Of a stretch of DNA of 64,000 bases, positions 48,125 to 60,200 are shown piece after piece. Below the pieces are notes generated by a model. It made no database searches, was not told the origin of the DNA, and saw nothing but the letters and a program-made list of their open reading frames with translations. This DNA is from Choristoneura fumiferana (lineage: Eukaryota > Arthropoda > Insecta > Lepidoptera > Tortricidae). Location: assembly GCF_025370935.1 (NCBI RefSeq), contig NC_133473.1, positions 13,852,127 to 13,916,126 on the forward strand, written 5' to 3'. Numbering within the stretch: the stretch's first letter is position 1; the number at the start of each line of letters is the position of its first letter. Both the position numbers and the translations under genes were made by a program.

Positions 48125-48475
48125 AAATCATAATCATAATCAAAACGTTTATTTATTTATTCACAAAATTACAATTATAAGCTTAACAGTTTGGAACCAA
48201 AGCGCTTACAATTTTAATTAATATAGACGGTAACTTAAGTTAGGTTAACATATTGCATAAGCTAGCATCAGCGAATACAATTAATACAATTTTATACAAG
48301 TAGGCCGCAAAGGGCTCTTTTGTGGCCACTTTTTATACAACCAGCGCTTTCGGAAACATCACTGCAAAGAATATGCCGCAACAATCTTGGCAGAAACTCA
48401 TTTCTCAAAACATCGTCTGTGTGTAAGTATGTACGTAAGCTATCACAAATTTATTCTTATATGGTATTGCGTTAA
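48125..48475 (-). repeat. Retroposon-like repeat, includes GGGCCGCAAAGGGCTC copy 2
   Basis: The left edge ATCATAATCATAATCAAAAC is, on the minus strand, a GTTTTGATTATGATTATGAT tail of LINE type. The right part (48300-48475) matches 46850-47035. The shared part is probably the body of a repeat whose tail is kept only here. Confidence 0.55.
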
Positions 48476-48652
48476 TTTAATCCGCATAAAAGCCAAGAGG
48501 TAAGCGCTAACTTACTCTGTACTCGTATTATACAATTAAATTACCATAGCGGTTGCGGGAACGCGGCCAGCAGGAAGCGCCGGCGCTGCCGCATACAGAT
48601 ACTAGTACGATTTGTCGCTTGGAGTAATCGCGACTTAGGGTTACCAGATGTC

Positions 48653-48892
48653 ATCATCATCATATTAGCCGTAAGACGTCCACTGTTGGACACATGCCTC
48701 CCCCATAGACCTGTGCTTAGGTTGGAGGCGGCCTGCATCCATTGAACTCACGGCTTTAACCAGGTCATCTGTCCTCGTCGTTGGTGGACGTCCTACGCTG
48801 CGCTTTCTGATCTGCGGTCTCCACTCGAGGACTTTTCGGCCCCAGCGGCCATCTTTTCTCCGTGCTATATGGTCAGTCCATTTGCCACATTA
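48653..48892 (-). mobile_element. LINE 3' tail, minus strand
   Basis: The plus strand reads GTCATCATCATCATATTAGC, GTAAGACGTCCACTGTTGGA and GGTGGACGTCCTACGCTGCG, so on the minus strand it is the LINE tail with an ATG-type end. It extends farther 5' than most copies, to about 48892. The frame is broken. Confidence 0.7.
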
Positions 48893-50103
48893 ATGAGTGA
48901 ATATGCTTGACTTGGCGTGGTTAAAGTCATAACAAGCTGTCTTATTTCTAAATTCATCTAGGCCCCTTGGACAGTTACAGGTATAGAGCTTTATCACTGT
49001 TTATCACGCGCGTTCGTATGAAAATATCATGATTTTCGGAGTAACGGCGGGCTTTTTAGCGTTTATTGGGAAGCCTAATCACGACAAGCTTGGTTACATT
49101 TAGTGGCCTTGTCAGCGACTGTTTTGTGTAAGCATTAATAGGCAATCCGAGAAGTGGGTCACGCGGCGTGGGTTGCAATTTCCTCTGGGAGAATAATTTG
49201 CTTAGACGTCGTTAATTTGACTCCTTGTAATTTAGCTGTTAACGACTTTTTGATACACGCGGTGCCGTTGGTTGGTTCCCTTTTTAACTGTTGCTTGATT
49301 TTTAAACTGTGTTTGTATAAGAAACTGCCTAATAATGAAACCTAAGTAAAGATCTGTACGGCCTCATCTTTCTATAGGTATATAATACCTTTAAACGAGC
49401 AATAATAGGTACCTTAAAACGAGCAATTCTTGTTTATATACACGAGTACGTGATTTTAAATATGGCGCCGCCACTCCAAGGGATAATCAGAATCTCGGAA
49501 ACGGTTCAACGATTTCGATAAAATTTGGTATTTAGGGGTTTTCGGGGATGACAAATCGATCTACCTTGGTCTTATCTCTAGGAAAACGCTTATTAACGAG
49601 TTTTAGCCCGAGCAAAGCTCGGTCGCCCAGGTAATGATTTGATTATGAACAAAATTAACTTTGTTGTTTAGTGTATCAGCAATTTAATTACAATTTAAGA
49701 TTTTTTGATGATGGACTGATGAAGTTTGCTCACTGATAGAAACCGATGAATGCGGGCGGCACAGGACCGCAGTCCTTGTGATGTGATGCAACGTTGACGG
49801 TGAGTCTTTCAGCTGAGGACGATGAAGATGATTTTGATTTTTTGTTCAATTAAGACTAACATATTATCTGTTACATAAAAATTAACATTGTCTTTAAAAC
49901 TAACATGTCATATTTTACATTTTACTACATTTTAGGTACCTACCTAATATAAATATGTAGTTTAACGGTAGCACTAGGCAACTTAATACTTATTAAACTC
50001 GGACATCCAGATTTTTGCTTTTATTTTTACGATTTTTCCATTAGTTATTTTCATTACGTGCTTAGTACTTTTTGGTACGTTGTACTTAATATTGCATTAC
50101 TTA
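48893..50103. other. Non-coding stretch
   Basis: No gene was recognised. Around 49540-49640 the phrases ATCTACCTTGGTCTTATCTC and AGCCCGAGCAAAGCTCGGTC suggest the edge of a further dispersed repeat. Confidence 0.35.
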
Positions 50104-50325
50104 TACCGTGTGTGGCCTGTAACACGGGCAAATAATTTAAACGACTATAACATTAGTTCAGCGACTTTTAAAAATAATTCGTTTTTTTTTTCATTTTTAT
50201 TAAGTACACTTTAATTAAAGTAAAATGTTTGATATTTGTAGCGTAACAGGCGAAGTCAGTTGGGTTCTAGGATGGCGTAGGTATATTGAATTTACGATTA
50301 AGTTTGTTAGAAAAAAAAAAAAAAG
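50104..50325 (+). repeat. Dispersed repeat, ACCGGGTGTGGCCTG family, copy 2
   Basis: This is the counterpart of 5255-5497, starting TATACCGTGTGTGGCCTGTA and ending in a long A run. It lacks the GGCCAAG repeat that follows copy 1. Confidence 0.65.
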
Positions 50326-50379
50326 TTAAGTTTTGATTTTAATTACGTGGGACCACGATGATCCAATTACCGGTGATCT

Positions 50380-50727
50380 ATAGAGCATCTTAAATCATTC
50401 TTAGAATTAGAAATGATGATATCCGCAGTAGAACTAAGGTTACCGACATAGCCCGAAGAATTGCGAAACTAAAGTGGCAGTGGGCGGGGCACATTGCTCG
50501 CAGGACGGATGGCCGATGGGGCCAGAAGGTTCTCGAATGGCGTCCGCGGACCGGGAGACGAGCTGTCGGTAGGCCTCCAACAAGATGGAGCGACGACTTG
50601 GTTAAGATCGCGGGATCGCGGTGGATGCGGAAAGCACAAGACCGGTCTGAGTGGAGAGCCTTGGGGGAGGCCTATGTCCAGCAGTGGACGTCTTTCGGCT
50701 GACATGATGATGATGATAGAGCATCTT
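50380..50727 (+). mobile_element. 5'-truncated RTE-like LINE with 12-bp target duplication
   Basis: ATAGAGCATCTT at 50380-50391 and 50716-50727 flank the insertion exactly. The body ends with the stop of the reverse-transcriptase protein and a CATGATGATGATG tail. The perfect duplication and an intact frame argue for a young insertion. It is the reference copy for the tails at 8331, 39513 and 58023, and a relative of those at 18729, 37790 and 48653. Confidence 0.85.
50394..50702 (+). pseudogene. LINE reverse-transcriptase protein, C-terminal 102 residues
   Basis: The frame is uninterrupted from the insertion point to TGA at 50700. It reads RNDDIRSRTKVTDIARRI, KWQWAGHIARRTDGRWG, GRRAVGRPPTRWSDDLVK and WRALGEAYVQQWTSFG in order. 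This is the region after the polymerase domain in RTE-like LINE proteins, including the WxGHxxR and GRPxTRWxDD phrases. The endonuclease and polymerase domains are missing through 5' truncation, so it cannot act. There is no start codon of its own before an internal methionine. Confidence 0.8.
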
Positions 50728-50780
50728 TAATATTATCCCCGGTTCTGGGCCACACATAGGTACTTACATAAGAAAGTAGG

Positions 50781-50919
50781 TACCGTCGAGTTCATAAACT
50801 TGTGAGCAAAAATTTGATCAAAAATATCTGAACACGCTTCTACGCTTAACAATAGAGTCGTGTCGTGTTCAGATATTTTTGTACAAAATTTTGCTCACTA
50901 GTTTATGAACTCTACTGTA
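50781..50919. mobile_element. Palindromic MITE with TA-flanked ends
   Basis: GAGTTCATAAACTTGTGAGC and AAAAATATCTGAACACG on the left pair with CGTGTTCAGATATTTTT and GCTCACTAGTTTATGAACTC on the right. Both ends fall at TA (TACCGTC and ACTGTA). It resembles the CAGTCACC family in its AATATCTGA core. Confidence 0.75.
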
Positions 50920-51394
50920 GTTGCCTTTCCTTTCCTGTCTGCCTTGAATGAGTTTAATAACACGCACGAAACAAATAAGCTATTCTTTCGTAGAACTGTT
51001 AAGGGACGCTCATGAATATGACAATGACAAAAAAAATTACAATCGTTAACAGGTATTCGAGGAGTGTCAACATGAATAATAGTTTTTCGCCGTTCTGTTT
51101 AGGTGGGGACCCCGAAACTAGAGAATAATGCTCATGCAGAAGCGAAACTCTTTTGTTTTGCCTTGGACTCCTGTAAATCTCGTTGAAATCCCTTCAGCCA
51201 AACTAATCATAACCTCCTGAAATACTCCGGAAGAATTTGAATACATGCTGTAGATACATCGCTTGCGTTATATACATATATAATTGTTTATCCCTGGTGT
51301 ATCAATTTACAAGTTAGGTATGTACCTACTGATGGTATGAATTATAATAGTAGGTACCTACCTAACTGTAAAAATGAATCTGCACATGATGAAT
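50920..51394. other. Non-coding stretch
   Basis: No gene or bounded repeat was recognised. Confidence 0.35.
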
Positions 51395-51622
51395 GGACAT
51401 ACATACCCACATACATACATACATACATACGCTCGAGAAACATAACCCTCCTTCGGGCAGTCGGGTAAAAAGGGCTGGTTTTTAGGTACGTACTTTAAAA
51501 TATAGCTGTTTAGATTGGAAACAAATGAGGCGATTATGCTTATTTTTATTACCCGACTGCTCGAAGGAGGGTTATGTTTTTCGAGCGTATGTATGTATGT
51601 ATGTATGTGGGTATGTATGTCC
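51395..51622. repeat. Hairpin with 74-bp arms (CATA/TATG run ends)
   Basis: Arms 51395-51468 and 51549-51622 are reverse complements with two mismatches. The outer part is a run of CATA units, the inner part carries AACATAACCCTCCTTCG and CAGTCGGGTAA. The loop is 80 bp. The inner phrase is common in lepidopteran repeats. Sequence beyond the right arm (CGGCTAGACGGATTTTGACA) is typical repeat flank as well. Confidence 0.85.
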
Positions 51623-51940
51623 ATTTCTTTGGTCCTCGTTGCAGCCTAAACGGCTAGACGGATTTTGACATATGAGGTTTATTGGATTCGTCATAACTGT
51701 CGGAGTGATATAGGCTACATAATATTTCAATATGGCGTCTGCGAAAAAAAATATGGCGGAAGAATAAAAAAAATATATTGTATTGTAACAATATGGGTAT
51801 CAAATGAAAGCTAATAATTAGCCCATTCTAAATATATACATAGGTTATAATACTTTTAATCTATCGTTTTCACATAAATATCAAAAAAGTGTTAAATAAA
51901 ACATTAAATAAATAAAAAAAAAACAAAAAACGTGACTGCC
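51623..51940 (+). repeat. Continuation of a dispersed repeat
   Basis: TTTGGTCCTCGTTGCAGCCT, AAACGGCTAGACGGATTTTG and CGGAGTGATATAGGCTACAT form the usual continuation of the ACCCGACTG-type repeat. The stretch then turns into A-rich sequence. Confidence 0.5.
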
Positions 51941-52132
51941 AAAACTAAAAGGAACAAAATAAGCCTAGTGACCTAGAACTCTGTTAAGTAGCTAATTTCA
52001 AGTTCAACAGTCGGGACCCATTACTAAGAGTTTTTGAGGGTCACGATTTAAATGGGTCCCGACTGTTGAACTTAAAATTAGCTACTTAACAGAGTTCTAG
52101 ACCACTAGGCTTATTTTGTTCCTTTTAGTTTT
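51941..52132. mobile_element. MITE-like hairpin with 82-bp arms
   Basis: Arms 51941-52022 and 52051-52132 are reverse complements with about three mismatches: AAAACTAAAAGGAACAAAAT pairs with ATTTTGTTCCTTTTAGTTTT at the outer ends. Only 28 bases separate the arms, so it can extrude as a long cruciform. No coding capacity. Confidence 0.85.
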
Positions 52133-53466
52133 TTATTTCACTTCTACACCTACCTATTTTATTCTCATAACGTGGCCTTATGTGAATACAAAGCCGACGC
52201 TCTCCTTATGCAAGGCGCCCGCGCCGCGGTCAGCGACTCCCGGACCACAGACCACGTGCGCGCGCGCTTACTGCGAATATGGACATTTCCACGAAGCTAC
52301 CGGAAGTTGGGTACATTCTTCTACGAGCTAACTCTTCGGCATCAGTAGGTGTTAATACATAGAAGATAAGATGCGGAGAATATGTATGTAGAGTATATGT
52401 AGTATAAGGACATACTTAAGTTTTTGAATTCGGCCACTTCAAGAGCTACATTAACTTATCATTTAGGTACCTACTGCTGATTGTGAATACTTTCAATTAG
52501 GTTCTCTTATTATATTACTAAGGCAGGATCTTAAGAGTGGATCGTAGGGAAATCGACGTAACTCTTCAAATATTGCAGGGATACCTATGATAATTTGGCT
52601 GTTTATTAGTTTTTTGTGCATAGTCTTGCAAATTACTATTTGGTGGTAGTGGAACGGATGGTGAAGCACCAGGAAGACTCCTCGACAGTAAACGTTTCCG
52701 CATCAGAGAAGGGAGGCGACAAGCAGTTGATATTAAGCTATTGTAACTTGAATTACATACACTAAAAAGCGAGAAAAAAATATAACAAAACATTTAACAG
52801 TCAAAGAAAAACTGCAACTTTTACTTAAATATAAAAATATATACTTACTGTAATAGACCGAAGTACTAGTGAGTATATGTAATAACGATACCTAAACAGC
52901 TTAGTTCCTTTCTCTCGCCAACTACCGCCTTTTTGAAATCAGTTATTAAATGTCCGAACCCGAGCTCAAGCGCGATTGGATTTAAAGCTATTGAGACGGA
53001 GTTAGAAAGTGCGTAATAGCACGCAGACTCGGCTGGTCGTTTGCGGGATCGAGGAGCTGTCTCTGGCTCCGTTGGGTAACCGTGGCGCAAAGCGTTTGAT
53101 GTAACCTCAAGTACCGCAACCTTTCCGCTGACGCAACATCCAGCTGCTCCCGCCGACGCACTAAATACTGTCAGCCCGCCAGCTCCGGCCGATGCGGAAA
53201 TAATTACATTACTACACCATTACGTGGTCTTAAACGCGAACAAATGCCTGTTTAACGTACGCATACATCATAAAACTCACAAATGACTCCGGTTTATTTT
53301 TAATCACTAATATATTACCCGCGAACTCTGACGCGTCGGGATACGTATAAATTAGATTTTGTTGCAGCAGAATGTTTACTAACACACGCTTCGTGCCGTT
53401 CCTGTTGATAATGTTGGACTGTCACAACAAGTTAACCCGCGGAAAAATAGGTAGCTATAGACACCA
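52133..53466. other. Non-coding stretch
   Basis: No gene was recognised. GC-rich patches lie at 52195-52275 and 53080-53200. Confidence 0.35.
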
Positions 53467-53561
53467 GCAAGCACCAATATCTGACACAACAAACCGTGCA
53501 TTAATATCTGATATTACGACTCTATTTCTAGTAGCAGATATGAATGCAGGTGACTATTAAG
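53467..53561. mobile_element. Palindromic MITE, CAGTCACC family, decayed copy
   Basis: AGCACCAATATCTGACACAA, ACGACTCTATTTCTAG and GCAGATATGAATGCAGGTGACT are in the same order as 14610-14739. Part of the centre is deleted and the left terminus is worn. Confidence 0.6.
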
Positions 53562-55784
53562 TAAGTACTAATACATTTCAAAGGTTAATGTCCAAGGGGT
53601 TCAGCAATTACATAAAGGGAATATAAAAGTACCTAACATACCAAGGAACAATGGAATAAGCTCTGCGTTCACATAAACGGAACTTAAAATGCTGAAAGCA
53701 CACCGCTTCCCTCCGCGATGCCAATGCCTGATGCGTGCGACGTGGATCATTATTTAAAAACAAAACACACTCGTTGACATAATCGCGCCTCCATATTGGG
53801 CAAAAATACATTGTTTGGTATGTTCCTGAACAATAGAGTAACAGTATAGCTGCTTCTTATTCCGCTCGGACACGGAGGCTCCGCGGAGGTAGGGTTGCCA
53901 TATGGAAAAATTAAATGTCCTGATAAAAATCCTGACATTACCCTAAAAGTCCTGACAACTTGATTAAAATAATAATTGAAACCAAATAACAAAACTAGAT
54001 CGTACCTAGAGTTTTGAACAAAAATATTGACCTTCAGTTGTAATTAATCTTACTTAGAATTTTATTTACCTTTTTTTAAAATTTAATGCAAGAATATATT
54101 GTTTATTGTAAACATATTTTGACATAGTTACATATCAATTAAAATAAAACTGTATTGTTTTAAAATAAATATTATTGTTTTGTTGATTACTTACTACTTA
54201 AATATTTTATGTGTACTGTGTAAACTTTGTTATAAATATATCATGCATGAAAACATATACATATATAAACCCTGACACTTGCAAAGTCCGGCCGCAATCC
54301 TGGCAAAAAGTCAAAAATCCTGACATGTCAGGACAAATCTTGACGTATGGCAACCCTACACGGAGGGAACGGCTGGAGTCGGTAAATTCCGTACATTGTA
54401 ATTCAGATTGGATGTCGCAAGCCACGGCTCGGCATGCGACAATGCGGATGCGGCGACTCGGTTTAACGCACCTCGAACTTTGACGTAGTTAAAAAAAAAC
54501 ACGGACAGACACATCGTCACGAGGCTAAGGCAACTTTGTCTACTCGAAGTAGGTACTTAGCTTAGATCATTTTACGCTTTTTATTTAAAAACAATCTAAG
54601 TAAAAAAATGGAAATGTATTCATAAATGGCCATTTACTTTATCTTAATGAATCCAGCGTACTTTGCGGAGGTCCATAATTATCAATAAACTATAAACAAT
54701 TACTTTGCTCACCCGCGATCTTACTACTCCTCCTACAATTCTACACAAGAAGACACACAAATCACTCTACCAACTATCAACTACTTGATTCATTGTTTTA
54801 TCTTATTTTCGAGGTAGGTACCTTACACTTTTTCAGAATAAACAAAGTGCGTGCACCATCATTCCGAGTGGCATATAAATAAAATTGATCGTATTTTAGG
54901 TTCTAAGTAGAAGGTAAAACGGATCTCAATATTACCGTTTCAAAAAGCTCACCCTGTTAATCTCGGGCTTCTAGGAAGCGCCATCATTTCTTCCGCGTCT
55001 CCACCCACTTTATTAATCAGTAAATGTCTGGCGGCTAATAAAAATGCGGCATTTATAGACTGGCCGTCTAAAACACATAAATCTGAGGCAAAAGAATGGC
55101 CCGATCCCTGTCCGACATCAGAGGAGCGGATTTCTTAAGACATCGTTTTTCATTCGGTCCATAAACTCAGGTGTTTATGGGAGGAGTAATTTTTTTGGCT
55201 TATTTTTTAATAAGAATTAACCGTTGGAGATTAACGTAGAAATGTGTATTTTTAATTTAATGGAATATACAGTGTTATTTTTGACTTCTTTTAGCTGTCC
55301 CCTATTCGACAGGTCAAATGAAGTTAATTTCTTCAAGACACAGAAGCCTCTCACAATAAACTCTTACCTACTGTTTAATTAAAACATAACCAATAAATAT
55401 TTTTTCAGTATTAACGTTATTTATTTCACACATTTTCAATTTTAAATTGACACTGAGTAAAATAATTTTGAAAAAGCAGTTTTCTTGATATCTTTCATGT
55501 CATGTCAATGTTACTTGTTCAAGTTTGTGAATTTTACCTTTAACAAATAACTGTGAAGTATGTATGTTGTATGACGAAAAAAAAAAATTTTATTTTTATT
55601 TTGCCGAAAATTTTAATTAGCTACTGCTACCAGGTAGTTTCTATCAATGAACTGAGCCGTTAGTCGAAGTTAACGGAAATCAAGAAAAACACGGTGTATA
55701 TGTATATGGATTGTCGCGTCCTGTGCCCTTAAAATACAAACTAAATAGGTGCGTGGCGTGCCCTGGGCCCTGGGGCGTCCATTG
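53562..55784. other. Non-coding stretch with a possible palindromic MITE
   Basis: No gene was recognised. Around 53888-54360 the phrases AGGGTTGCCATATGGAAAAA and TGACGTATGGCAACCCTA lie in inverted orientation, with ATCCTGACAT-type phrases next to each, so a roughly 470-bp MITE is likely. Confidence 0.4.
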
Positions 55785-55861
55785 AGGGTAGGCAGCGCTA
55801 GCTACCCCGCTGCGGTGGGCTGGCTCGCTGCTGCAGGCGCAAACTAGCAGCTGCCTACCCT
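55785..55861. repeat. GC-rich hairpin
   Basis: AGGGTAGGCAGCGCTAG at 55785 pairs with CTAGCAGCTGCCTACCCT ending at 55861, with one unpaired base. The loop and flanks (to about 55885) are strongly GC-rich against the AT-rich surroundings. The function is not known. Confidence 0.6.
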
Positions 55862-56514
55862 GGAGTTGACCCACTGCCCGCCAATATTGCACAATAATAA
55901 TTACAAATATTTTTTAACATTACCTTGCTGTTTGCTTTTTAGGCTCGGTTATTGTATTACGTTTAAAATTTCAAAGGCCTGGGTAAATCGAATATATTGT
56001 TAGTCCTTCCGACTTGTCAAACTAAACACAAGATTTTGCAATTTTTTGAAATTAGATCTCGACGAAATTGCAAGATTCGTGTTTCACACGCGGCGCGGCC
56101 ACTTGCTTTGTTTGACAACACAATCACAACATTTTTATTTCTATCAATCGACATTGTTGTACAAGTGCCGGATCTATAGTTTTCATATCAAACAATCAAA
56201 ACAGACTCGAGTTGCTTTTGACTACAAACGGCTGCCGAACTTTTGTCAGAGCTTTTGTCGAAGCTTTTGTGACATGCCGCCGTTACCGAAAAAAGTTTTA
56301 CGCTTATGACACAACATTTATCTTCTGTGAGAAACCGCTTTTTACGCTATTTCCTATATGGTTCTGTTTGTTATATTTCTTTATAAAATCGGATTATCGT
56401 TTGCGTAAAAAATCTATTGTGCGAATTTTAAACGAGTAGGTAGGCACCATTTAGTTTTTAAGGTAGGTAGATACTTTAGAACTAATGACAGGACTCGTAA
56501 GACTGAAGACTGAA
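55862..56514. other. Non-coding stretch
   Basis: No gene was recognised. The overlapping open frames at 55997-56439 have no known motif. Confidence 0.35.
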
Positions 56515-56885
56515 ATAAGTTTTTTGGTAAAAATTTCATTTTTAATACAAGCTCTTTTTGCTGACTGTACTTTTTGTTGCCTACTTGTATTTGTCACCCA
56601 AACTACTTTTGCATATCAAATTTCAAGTCGATGCCATTAACCGCTGAAGAGATTCGTCCTGTGGAGATGATCCTGGCCGGACTACCAGGATGTTATTACC
56701 AGATTATTGTATAGTCACGCAAGTACATATAAAGTTACCTATAGTACCAAATTTCAAGTCAATCCAACTAATGGGAGTTGGTCGAATTTAACTTGCAAGA
56801 TTTGATTACAGACAGATAGACAGGCAGACAGACAGACAGACAGGTGAAACTAAATAAAAACTTGTAAAAGCTTGCGATAGAAGGT
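56515..56885 (+). repeat. GATCCTGGCCGGACTACC family, copy 2
   Basis: The segment GGAGATGATCCTGGCCGGAC, ACCAGGATGTTATTACC and AGATTATTGTATAGTCAC matches 44345-44430. It continues through ACCAAATTTCAAGTCAATCC and a (CAGA)n run at 56812-56841 to AACTTGTAAAAGCTTGCG. Confidence 0.65.
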
Positions 56886-57283
56886 AAAATACGTTAAGTG
56901 ACATCTGTTGTTGAGTAGCGACACTATACTGTACAGACGACTGTACACTTGACCTCTTATCGACATCTAGTGATGAATAGCATAACTAGATAGAACGCCA
57001 AGAACACTAAAGATGACCGTTGTTTTGAAAATGGGATAAAAGAGGAGTTCATTTTAGTTATTCTTTACTAGTGAATTTAGAAATTTTATGAATATTGTAG
57101 CAAATAAAGATGAAAAACTTAATTCATTTTTTCATCTTACAATATGAAAAATTTGTTAAAAGTAGACAGAAGTGTATACGCTTGATCTGTCTGTTCTGTA
57201 GTATTTAACGTAAATGTCATCTGTCAAATGGTAGCTCGGACATAATGCCTGTAACTTTTAATTAAATTATATTGCGGCTCTAA
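56886..57283 (+). promoter_or_regulatory. Presumed 5' flank of the GCP2 gene
   Basis: This AT-rich stretch lies between a repeat and the first GCP2 coding exon. No TATA box or initiator is convincing. A tiny upstream open frame (ATGCCTGTAAC at 57245, stop at 57263) precedes the start if it is transcribed. The transcription start is unknown. Confidence 0.3.
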
Positions 57284-60200
57284 ATGTATCAAAATTGGAT
57301 TCTTCCCAAAGAAAAAATGCAAACCACCATCAAGGAGCTCTTGGATGCTCTTGGGTACGAACAAGATTTCACGTTCCCATGATTAGTTACACCGATTGGA
57401 TTGTCCTTTCGTAATCGTTTGTTATTTGTTTACAGATGTAGTTTGGACGCTGATACGGTGCTTGACTACATACAGAATGATCCCAACTATGGCAACAGTA
57501 ATCTGTCTTCCAAACAAGTTAATGAATACGCACAGAGATTGGCGTTGAAGGCTTCCAATGCTAAGACCTTTATCAAGAAGTATGAGGAGCTAAAAAGTCG
57601 AAAGTGAGAGCTTCTGGCATTGTTTACCTGCTACTAACATTTTATTTTGTAATTTACGTATTTTGATTAAAAATTACTAAAGGAAATTTGCCATTTTAAG
57701 TTGTTTTTTAAAATTGCAGCACAGATAACTTGCCAGATATCATCTTGCTTTTCTACAAACTGGTATTTGATGAGAAGCGGAATAAAAGTTCGAAGCCCAA
57801 AGTGGCTCCAAAGCCTATACTAGGGGACAATAAACACCAAATTACTAAAGAAGATCTCCCACAGGTTGGACTAATTGCAATAATCCTAAATATTAAAATA
57901 CCCTTCTGCATGACTGGAACAATATTACAGCTTTTATGCCTTGATCTAAACTATAGCCAGTAAACTAAATTAAATTTCATTTCTTTGTCCATTTTTGTGC
58001 AAAAATATGACACATCCTACTGGCCTCCAACAATATGGAGCGACAACCTGGTTAAGACCTGGTGGCTGAGTGGAGAGCCTTGGGGGAGGCCTATGTCCAG
58101 CAGTGGATGTCTTTCGGTTGACATGATAATGATGATGATGATGATCCTATAACCTTTCAACCGCTATGGTCGACCACAGCTGACAATTTTTTTTTCTGAA
58201 AATCGTTCCATTTGCGCCACGAAATGCCGACATGGCCATTATGGCACTTTTTTCAGCTGTGGCGGTCAAAGGGTTAAATTTTGGGCATGCTTAGTTGTGT
58301 CAGATATTAGAGTTGGTGAATCTATGTTTAAATGAAGATGCAAACTAATTTATACATTTTGAACAGCACTGCTGCACTTCAGTGAATCCACAGCCCTGGG
58401 CAATATAATCTAATTAAATATTGGATCAAAATCATTTTATGATCTGTGTTAAACCAATTTTCTCTAGTTCTAATAGATTAATATTTAAATCACCTTTAAT
58501 TATGGCTCATACAGATCAAAGATAAACTACTCAAGGCAGTAGATGAAAGTAAGAAATATGTCATGAAGTCCTTTGAGGAAAAAGAAGCCAGGCTACGCCC
58601 AAATTGGTACAGTAGCCTCGACCTGCCGACCTGGCAGAAGGACCATCCTGCTATGTCTTGGGATTTCCCTAAAGAGGCTGTGCCTATTGTTGCCTCTCTA
58701 GGTAAGTTGTTTTAACAAAACCCCTCAAAACTCCCCATAATAAACTCCAGGGAGTTGGACATGTGCAACTGGGTTTTTTAGATGGTGAGAGTCCAGCACT
58801 GTCTGGGCCTTGCCTTCCTAGTCATCCATAATGGATTTTTCCCGACTGCACGCCTCCCATCTCCTATCAAGCACCTCATATAAAATAAAATAAACTAAAA
58901 CAAATAAACAAAAGCAAGTACTGTAAGGTTGAGTACTTTGGCCTTTGGATATAACTCAGTCCTGGTTTTATTATTGCTTTGAGAATATGGCTCTCTGCCA
59001 TGTGATTGATGTTAATTGATTGTTTTTATGTTTTATGTGGTTTTCATATGGGCCAAAGTATTCTAAAATGGGTTAAAGTACCCAGACCTTCAAGTACATA
59101 TTGTCTTTGGCCCTTAAGGCAACTCAACCCCAAAAAAAAAGATATTTCATCAGATTTTATTAAAAGTTACACACTAAAGAAATGTTTGTAATAGTTATTT
59201 CATTGATTTATTACGTACTAGCCATTACCCGCGACTCCGTCCGCGTAAAATTCGTTAATCGCTATCCTGCGGAAACTATGATATTTTCCAGGATAAAAAC
59301 TATCTTATGTCTTTTTCTGGGATGTCTTTTCATCTAAATCGGTTAAGTAACAAACAAACAAACAGACTTACAAACTTTCGCATTTATAATATTAGTGATA
59401 ATTGAAATAGTGAAAAGTTAAATTAAATTAAGTACAAAATACAAGGGTTCTACTTGTATCTGTTCTTCTGTATCTAAATAAATAGAAATAGAAATCATTT
59501 ATTTGTGACAAAGTACCGTAGCATAACAAAAAGGTATTAAAAAATTAAGAAAGTTGTATGTCACGAAATCTTGTTGTGTCTTGTTGTATCTGTGGTTGAG
59601 GTTGGTGCAAATAAACTAGTTTGAATGCAACTTTTATAATTTTCAGCAAATGTTCCTCTAGCTTCCCAGGAAAACATAATTATTGATGACCTCCTGTATT
59701 TATTCTCTGGGATTCCCGGCAACTACATTGTTCATCAGCAAACAAAAGACACATATGAGCCTCGTAGCTTTACCATATCCGAAGACTTGGATGATGCGTT
59801 GAAGCAGATAGTACAGCAAATGCTGCCGCTCGCTTCAAACTACTCTATTGTGAGAAGGTTTATTGAGCATTGTGACATGTGGTCTGGGCAGGTACTTCAC
59901 GCATTGGTCGCTGCTATTGAGATTCTGTTGAAGGATTATTATGTAAGTGTCTATTGCAAACATAGTTCAGTTGTTTTAATCATAATAATTAATTAAGTAA
60001 TCAAAGTCACAGTTTAATCGCTTTTATTTTTTTTATAATACAGTAATGTGTATCTCTATATTGCAATGGGGTCCTTTTGGGCGGTAAACATATTCGCTCG
60101 TCAAGTATTAGCCACACTACCATAATGAAACTATACTACAATATTTTTGCAATGACATTATAAATGCAAAAGTTTGAGGGTGTGTGTGTCAGTGTGAGTT

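Noticed and set aside
50494..50730. 78-codon plus-strand frame overlapping the LINE
   Set aside because: It is in a different frame from the true LINE reading frame (50394-50702), which carries all the recognisable motifs.
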